Source of the DNA: Bacillus sp. SM2101 | GTDB lineage: Bacteria; Bacillota; Bacilli; Bacillales; SM2101 | Length of the DNA: 64,000 nucleotides | Direction of reading: 5' to 3' | NCBI RefSeq assembly: GCF_018588585.1 | Contig: NZ_JAEUFG010000002.1 | Span: forward strand, 1 to 64,000 | Shown here: piece after piece, positions 63,450 through 64,000 of the stretch | Numbering within the stretch: position 1 is the first letter of the stretch | Layout: each line of letters opens with the position of its first letter | The notes under the pieces: generated by a model | The model's database searches: none | Seen by the model: only the letters and a program-made list of their open reading frames with translations | Told to the model about the DNA's origin: nothing | Position numbers and translations under genes: made by a program

Positions 63450-64000
63450 TTACCCTTTTACTGATCCAATTAACATTCCTTTAACAAAGTATTTTTGTAG
63501 GAATGGATATACTAGGACGATTGGCAATGTCGTAACGACCATCGTTGCTAGTTTAATAGATTGTGATGTAACAGTTCTCGTCGTAATGCCTCCAGGCGCA
63601 TTAGCTAGCATCTGATTAGAACTGGATTCAGCTACTACCCTATATAAATACGTCTGTATCGGTTGTAAATCAGGATTATTAACAAATATTACCCCTGCAA
63701 AGTAGTCATTCCATTGATAAACACCTTGGAATAATGCTATCGTCGCAATAACAGGCATTGACAACGGAATAATGACTTTAATAAATATCATAAAATCATT
63801 GGCACCATCTATTTTTGCTGCTTCCTCTAGTGATGGTGGTAGTTGTTTAAAGAAAGAGACGAAAATAATAAGATGGAAGAAATTAAACAATGTCGGGATA
63901 ATGTATACAAGAAAATTATCAAATAAGCCAATATCTCTTATTAATAGGAAGTAAGGAATTAAACCTCCGTTAAAGAACATCGTAACAACACCGATAAACA
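63450..64000 (-). CDS. Sugar ABC transporter permease (LplC/YtcP type), N-terminus outside the window
   Basis: The C-terminal 183 residues of a binding-protein-dependent permease. The EAA loop EEAAKIDGANDFMIFIKVII and about four membrane segments are visible; it ends in the typical KYFVKGMLIGSVKG. The coding frame is open to the window edge. It precedes the binding-protein gene, so an LplB-like partner should lie just outside. Confidence 0.92.
   Translation of the reverse strand, partial: FIGVVTMFFNGGLIPYFLLIRDIGLFDNFLVYIIPTLFNFFHLIIFVSFFKQLPPSLEEAAKIDGANDFMIFIKVIIPLSMPVIATIALFQGVYQWNDYFAGVIFVNNPDLQPIQTYLYRVVAESSSNQMLANAPGGITTRTVTSQSIKLATMVVTTLPIVLVYPFLQKYFVKGMLIGSVKG

Overview
The window is a low-GC stretch of a spore-forming Bacillaceae chromosome (Bacillus in the broad sense; genus not resolved). 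Evidence: the start of a 16S rRNA gene on the minus strand, PerR, LiaIH/FSR, spore proteins SspE and SspK, FabL-type enoyl reductase, and small sporulation-associated proteins YfhD, YfhE and YfhH. The backbone matches, from my knowledge of B. subtilis, the yfhD-yfhE-yfhF-recX-yfhH-sspK-yfhP-mutY-fabL-sspE-ygaC(ntdp)-ygaD-ygaE-gsaB-ygaF(bcp)-perR-ygzB-ygxA-rrn block. It is read here mostly in reverse and is interrupted by accessory modules.

Layout. 1-2.3 kb: 16S 5' end with its promoter, ygxA, ygzB, perR. 2.9-6.5 kb: a complete cell-envelope-stress operon liaI-liaH-liaF-liaS-liaR. 6.6-9.3 kb: lipid genes (patatin-like lipase, DedA, UgtP-like glycosyltransferase). 9.7-11.7 kb: an ABC-2 transporter with a GntR repressor. 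11.9-15.6 kb: bcp peroxiredoxin, azoreductase, pirin, a MarR regulator and a K+ channel, a redox/electrophile-stress cluster. 16-18.7 kb: a three-gene ABC exporter. 19.3-27 kb: gsaB, a 1490-residue glutamate-synthase-like protein and YgaE. 27.2-32.9 kb: a five-gene oligopeptide ABC importer. 33.2-48.3 kb: the ygaD-to-yfhD core with a lactate permease, an SDR and DoxX inserted. 48.6-51.2 kb: a HAD phosphatase, a broken GNAT gene and an intact GNAT. 51.7-64 kb: an aldo/keto reductase and a sugar module, in which an LplA/LplC-type ABC importer feeds a YesM/YesN two-component system, a 1063-residue GH94-type phosphorylase and an intracellular GH30 hydrolase.

The most striking non-coding content is three repeat families. 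(1) A miniature inverted-repeat element of about 130-170 bp has ends GGCTnTTTTCG and 8-bp target duplications, the hallmarks of ISL3-family mobilisation. At least nine copies and several remnants are present, and one copy splits a GNAT acetyltransferase gene. (2) A GC-richer element of about 120 bp (18.8-19.2 kb and 44.7-45.1 kb) has nested stems whose two arms change together between copies. (3) About 23 copies of a 21-bp unit (44.2-44.7 kb) place a GGGTCAA motif every two helical turns.

Other notable points: a small YpzG-family gene is frameshifted at a T6 run; a perfect sigma-A promoter overlaps the apparent start of the MarR gene and forces a downstream start; and gltB appears translationally coupled to a 21-codon upstream reading frame.
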